DNA from: Hippophae tibetana
Lineage: Eukaryota; Streptophyta; Magnoliopsida; Rosales; Elaeagnaceae
Reading direction: 5' to 3'
NCBI GenBank assembly: GCA_037013495.1
Contig: CM072811.1
Coordinates: 41,617,452 to 41,681,451 of the forward strand
DNA length: 64,000 bases
The notes under the pieces were generated by a model. The model was given only the letters and a program-made list of their open reading frames with translations, had not been told where the DNA came from and did not search any database. Below are positions 60,471 to 64,000 of the stretch, one piece after another (within the stretch, counting starts at the first letter, position 1; each line of letters begins with the position of its first letter). The translations under genes were made by a program, and so were the position numbers.

Positions 60471-61959
60471 TCAAACTCTTAAAGAAGCATTATCTTCTTT
60501 AGATGCCAACTTATGGGAAAAAGCCATAAATGATGAAATAGACTCTCTTGAGTATAATAAGACTTGACATTTAGTTGACTTACCTCTTGGTTGCAAAACC
60601 ATTGGATGTAAATGGATACTAAAGAAGAAATTAAAACCCGATGGTACTATTGAAAAGTACAAAGCTCGTCTTGTAGTTAAAGGGTATAGACAAAGGGAAA
60701 ATGTAGATTTATTTGATACCTTTTCACCAATCACATGAATAACTTCCATGCGTGTACTTTTTTCTCTTGTTGCTATCCATGGTTTAGTAGTGTACCAAAT
60801 GGATGTTAAAATTGCTTTCTTAAATGGTGACTTAGAAGAAGAAATTTATATGGACCAACCTAAAGGTTTTGTTATCCCAGGTCAAGAAAATAGAGTTTAT
60901 AAACTAGATAAATCTTTTTATGGTCTAAAACAAGCAACTAAGCAATGACATGAAAAATTTGATAATCTAGTTATCTCACATGGATTCAAAATAAATGAAA
61001 GTGACAAATGCATTTATTATAAATTAGAAGATAATATTTGCACTATTATATGTTTATATGTGGATGACATGCTTATTTTTGAATCAAATATTCATGTTGT
61101 GAATAATGTGAAAACTTTGTTAAGTGCTAACTTTGATATGAAAGATCTCAGAGAAGCGAGTGTAATCCTTGGTATAAAGATTATTAGGTCTGAAAAGGGA
61201 ATTTTTGTAAATCAATCTCATTACATTGAGAAGATCTTAAAGAAATATAATTACTTTAACTGTAAAACTGCATGTACTCCTTATGATCCTAGTGTAAAGT
61301 TGTTCAAGAACACTAGAGACAATGTTAGACAAACTGAGTATGCGAGCATCATTGGTAGCTTACGTTATACTACTAATTGCACTAGACCAGACATAACTTA
61401 TGTTATGGTACTACTATGTAGGTTTACCAGTAGACCTAGTGTAGAGCATTGGAGTTCTATTGAAAGGGTTATGAGATACCTTAAGAGAACTATATACCTT
61501 GGATTACATTATAAAAAATTTCCCATTATTCTAGAAGGATATATCGATACAGATTGGAACACTTTATCAGAAGACTCCAAAGCAACTGGCGGCTATATAT
61601 TTAACATAGTTGGTGGAGCTGTTTCTTGGAAGTCTAAGAAACAGACAATATTGGTTCAATCTACAATAGAGTCTGAAATGATAGCACTAGCAACTACTAG
61701 TGAAGAAGTAGGTTGGTTAAGAAGTCTGTTAGTTGAGATCCTTTTATAGAAAAGACCGATACTAGCTGTCTTGATTCACTACGATAGTATCGTGACTATT
61801 GCAAAGATTCAAAACTGTTACTACAATGGCAAGAGACAACAGATACGTCATAAGCATAGTATCATTAGAGAATTTCTCTCTATAAAAGCTATAAGAGTGG
61901 ATCATGTACGTTCTAATGAAAATTTGGCAGATCCTTTGATGAAAGGATTACTAAGATAG
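60471..61959 (+). pseudogene. copia B reverse transcriptase-RNase H remnant
   Basis: RT begins EALSSLDANLWEKAINDEID-like (60480), continues [20 protein letters not shown], then QMDVKIAFLNGDLEEEIYMD and YKLDKSFYGLKQA. The catalytic site YVDDMLIF is intact at 61057..61080. The open frame 61060..61749 (229 codons) spans the thumb, connection and RNase H start (SLRYTTNCTRPDITYVM; STIESEMIAL). The end (61771..61959) has RHKHSIIREFLSIKAIRVDH and ENLADPLMKGL. Stops at 60732, 60946 and 61749 break it. Confidence 0.85.
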
Positions 61960-62566
61960 AAGGTTTTCAAAAACTCAAAAGGAATGAGACTAATGCCCTT
62001 AGAATGAAGAGTCACTCGTGATGGTAACCCAACTTATAGACTGGAGATCCCAACAAATAATTTCAAAGGGTAATAACAAGTTATGAAGTGATATGAGATG
62101 AATCATGATATTTTGAAATCTCATTCTATATTGTTAGAAGTATGAAGTCTTGAAGCGATAGAAAAGGATGAGTTAATTGTTAAACTTTTAATGAATTCTA
62201 TACTCTATATGGAATGGAGTATATAGCTACAAGAGTGCTCTTGATAGACTCACCTATGTGAATGTGGAAGTATGGCCGCTTCCTATAGAAAGTTTTTAGG
62301 CAAATTTTACTAGAGTGTTCATTATACTGGATACATGTGTATGGCCATAAAACATGAGTTTTTCGAACTACACCTTGGAAAGGTTGTGTGTGTAATGTTG
62401 TTAGAGATAAAGTTCAAAACTATGAGTTACTCTAGTATACTCTAAAGCATCAACACTATGAAAATGTTCAAGTTGATAGAGACCTTTTGCTTATGCATAA
62501 TCGTATACTTTTAATTGATTGGTTTCTCGATGAAAATTATTCTTATATAAAATTCAAGTAGGAGAT
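61960..62566 (+). other. 3' untranslated region of copia B
   Basis: Non-coding stretch between the last pol codon and the 3' LTR, ending in the purine tract used for plus-strand priming. The length (about 600 bp) is long but known for copia elements. Confidence 0.6.
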
Positions 62567-63549
62567 TGTTGGAAAAAGTGAATGTTTATAAAAAAACTAG
62601 TGAAGCCAATTTTTAGCCTTGTCCTATATTGTTTTTTTTACATTACTTAGAAGATGTATAGTAAAGAGTTGGCTATTGGGATTGGGCCCCAAAGGGTACC
62701 CACTTTTGTGGAAGGGAAGATGACCTAGGCAAATGTGATACCATACACGCGTGTGCACATGCCGCCACTACCATCCGTCCGATCGGCCATGCCGAGCTTA
62801 ACCGAGTCCGAGTGCGTATGCGTGTGTGTGAGGTGAGGTGACATTTTATTTTTTGGAATTTTTTTTATTAAAATACTTTTCCACTCAAAAAATGGTTGTT
62901 ACATTTTTACTCAGAAAAAATAACCGTTATTTTCTTTTACTCAGAATATGACCATTAAATGGCCATTACTCTTCTTTACTAAAAAATGGCTGTTACTTTT
63001 CTTTACTTAGAAAAATGGTTGTTACTCTTATTTACTCAGAAAATGGTTGTTACTCTTATTTACTCAGAAAATGGTTGTTACTCTTATTTACTCAGAAAAT
63101 GGTCGTTACTCTTCTTTACTCAGAAAAATGGTTGTTACGCTCTACATCCCCAGACATTATCATTATTATCATAATAGCCACACGGTTTCTGAAACCTATT
63201 AAATAGAGGACCTTAGCTCTCAGTTTTAACATAACAATTTGCAAACTCATCTCACTAAGAAAAAAATTCTCTCAAAAAGAAAAAGAAGAAGATCCTAAAT
63301 TACTTTTGAGTTTTCTGAGCAACAAAATTTTACAAGTGTAGCATTCCAATTTTCATTAGTGCAGTGAAGTTCCGAGATAGAAAAAACAAAGATTTTTGGC
63401 TATTTTATCTTGGGGACGACGGGGCTGTGTTTGCTTGCAAAAATTTGGACAGAGTTGTGAAACGTCTCAAAATGTCTTAAAGAGAACGACCTAGTCCGTG
63501 ACTCAACCCAAACAGTTCATTTCAAGTTATCGGTAATATTATTCTAACA
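62567..63549 (+). repeat. 3' LTR of copia B
   Basis: 983 bp. Matches the 5' LTR but retains a GC-rich segment (62745..62840, cgccact ... gtgtgtgag) and about 190 bp near the end (63323..63515) that the 5' LTR lacks. Similarity to the DNA after the 5' LTR continues about 20 bp past the AACA end (ttttaacg, acttaac). Confidence 0.8.
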
Positions 63550-64000
63550 CTATTTTAACGTACTTAACTAAAAAAAATTAGTTATTATTTGATTAGGTTA
63601 AAAAACTCATACACTTTGATACTTAAAAAGCTTATAACTTATTACAACAAGATCCAACTAACTAGCATTGGTGGTGGAATGTTAGATTTATAACTAGATT
63701 GCAAATTATTATTGTAATATGTGTCACTCCTATATTAGTATTATATCTTTTTCTAAGGAAAATCTCATTAGGAGATAGTATTATTGTGGTATTAACATCG
63801 ATATCATATTTTTATTTAGATCATTAAAAATTATAAGAGTTATTTGTCATGAGTTAGTAAGAGTTGTTTCTACATGTTTGACACATAAACATGTAATTAT
63901 TGAGATTTAAACGACACATCTCTTTCTTTAACGAAATAACAATGCGATTAGCATATAACACATCGAGACTATTTCACAATCCATATTGATGCTATATTTT
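63550..64000. other. Intergenic stretch at the window end
   Basis: No coding region or repeat recognised. Confidence 0.45.

Larger units (their letters stand above)
57549..63549 (+). mobile_element. Ty1/copia LTR retrotransposon (B), both LTRs present, coding region defective
   Basis: LTRs start TGTTGGAA at 57549 and 62567 and end AACA at 58282 and 63549 (TTCCAACA in the 5' copy mirrors the start). The internal region has gag, CCHC knuckle, protease, integrase, RT and RNase H in copia order, then about 600 bp of untranslated DNA and a purine-rich tract (aagtaggagat) before the 3' LTR. Many single stops and frameshifts break the polyprotein, yet long open pieces remain (229 codons in RT/RNase H). 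It is less decayed than copia A or C. No canonical tRNA-Met primer site follows the 5' LTR. Flanking 5-bp duplications do not match at the assigned ends. Confidence 0.85.

Noticed and set aside
1-64000. tRNA, rRNA or organelle-derived insertions
   Set aside because: No cloverleaf-type tRNA gene, rRNA segment or plastid/mitochondrial gene was recognised on either strand by eye; a dedicated scan could still find a short one.

Overview
The window is nuclear DNA of a flowering plant, almost certainly a eudicot. Spliced genes with GT-AG introns, very AT-rich intergenic DNA, Ty1/copia, LINE, CACTA and MITE remnants, and plant pararetrovirus sequence all point that way. Species cannot be fixed from sequence alone. 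Only two genes look intact, about 21 kb apart: a D53/SMXL6-7-8 type strigolactone-signalling repressor on the + strand (19538..23714, 3 exons, 1093 aa) and an ER omega-3 fatty acid desaturase, FAD3, on the - strand (44579..46778, 8 exons, 379 aa). Both could be assembled exon by exon with phases that match. They act in unrelated pathways.

Layout: 1..2827 is one end of a CACTA transposon carrying pieces that look like three unrelated host genes (SCC2-, NOP16- and fatty acid 2-hydroxylase-like). It abuts a LINE remnant (2835..3530). 6130..12510 is a decayed copia element with a tandem duplication at its 5' side and a nested solo-LTR-like insertion (9775..11670); a relative of that insertion lies at 26680..28990. 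15798..16251 is a clean solo LTR with a 5-bp target duplication. Behind the SMXL gene lies an inverted pair of elements, each with a block of telomere-like repeats (24066..25945). 29079..30385 is an unidentified decayed coding remnant. 31981..34870 is a second copia remnant.

36060..43560 (- strand) is a nearly full-length but broken endogenous caulimovirid: movement, virion-associated, coat, protease, RT/RNase H and transactivator-like regions, then a TATA box, poly(A) signal, leader and tRNA-Met-like primer site in the order expected of a terminally redundant pararetroviral genome. A second, partial copy (49630..52320, - strand) lies on the other side of FAD3, so the desaturase gene sits between two viral integrants in the same orientation. 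57549..63549 is a third copia element with both LTRs and a recognisable but stop-ridden polyprotein; a fragment of the same LTR family lies at 35335..35625. The rest is AT-rich DNA with microsatellites and at least three MITE-like families.

No new molecular system is evident. The most notable items are the gene-fragment-carrying CACTA element, the caulimovirid integrant with preserved promoter architecture, the paired telomere-like inverted repeats, and an unusual His-to-Asn change beside a histidine box in FAD3. All family assignments are from recognition of motifs; no database search was run.
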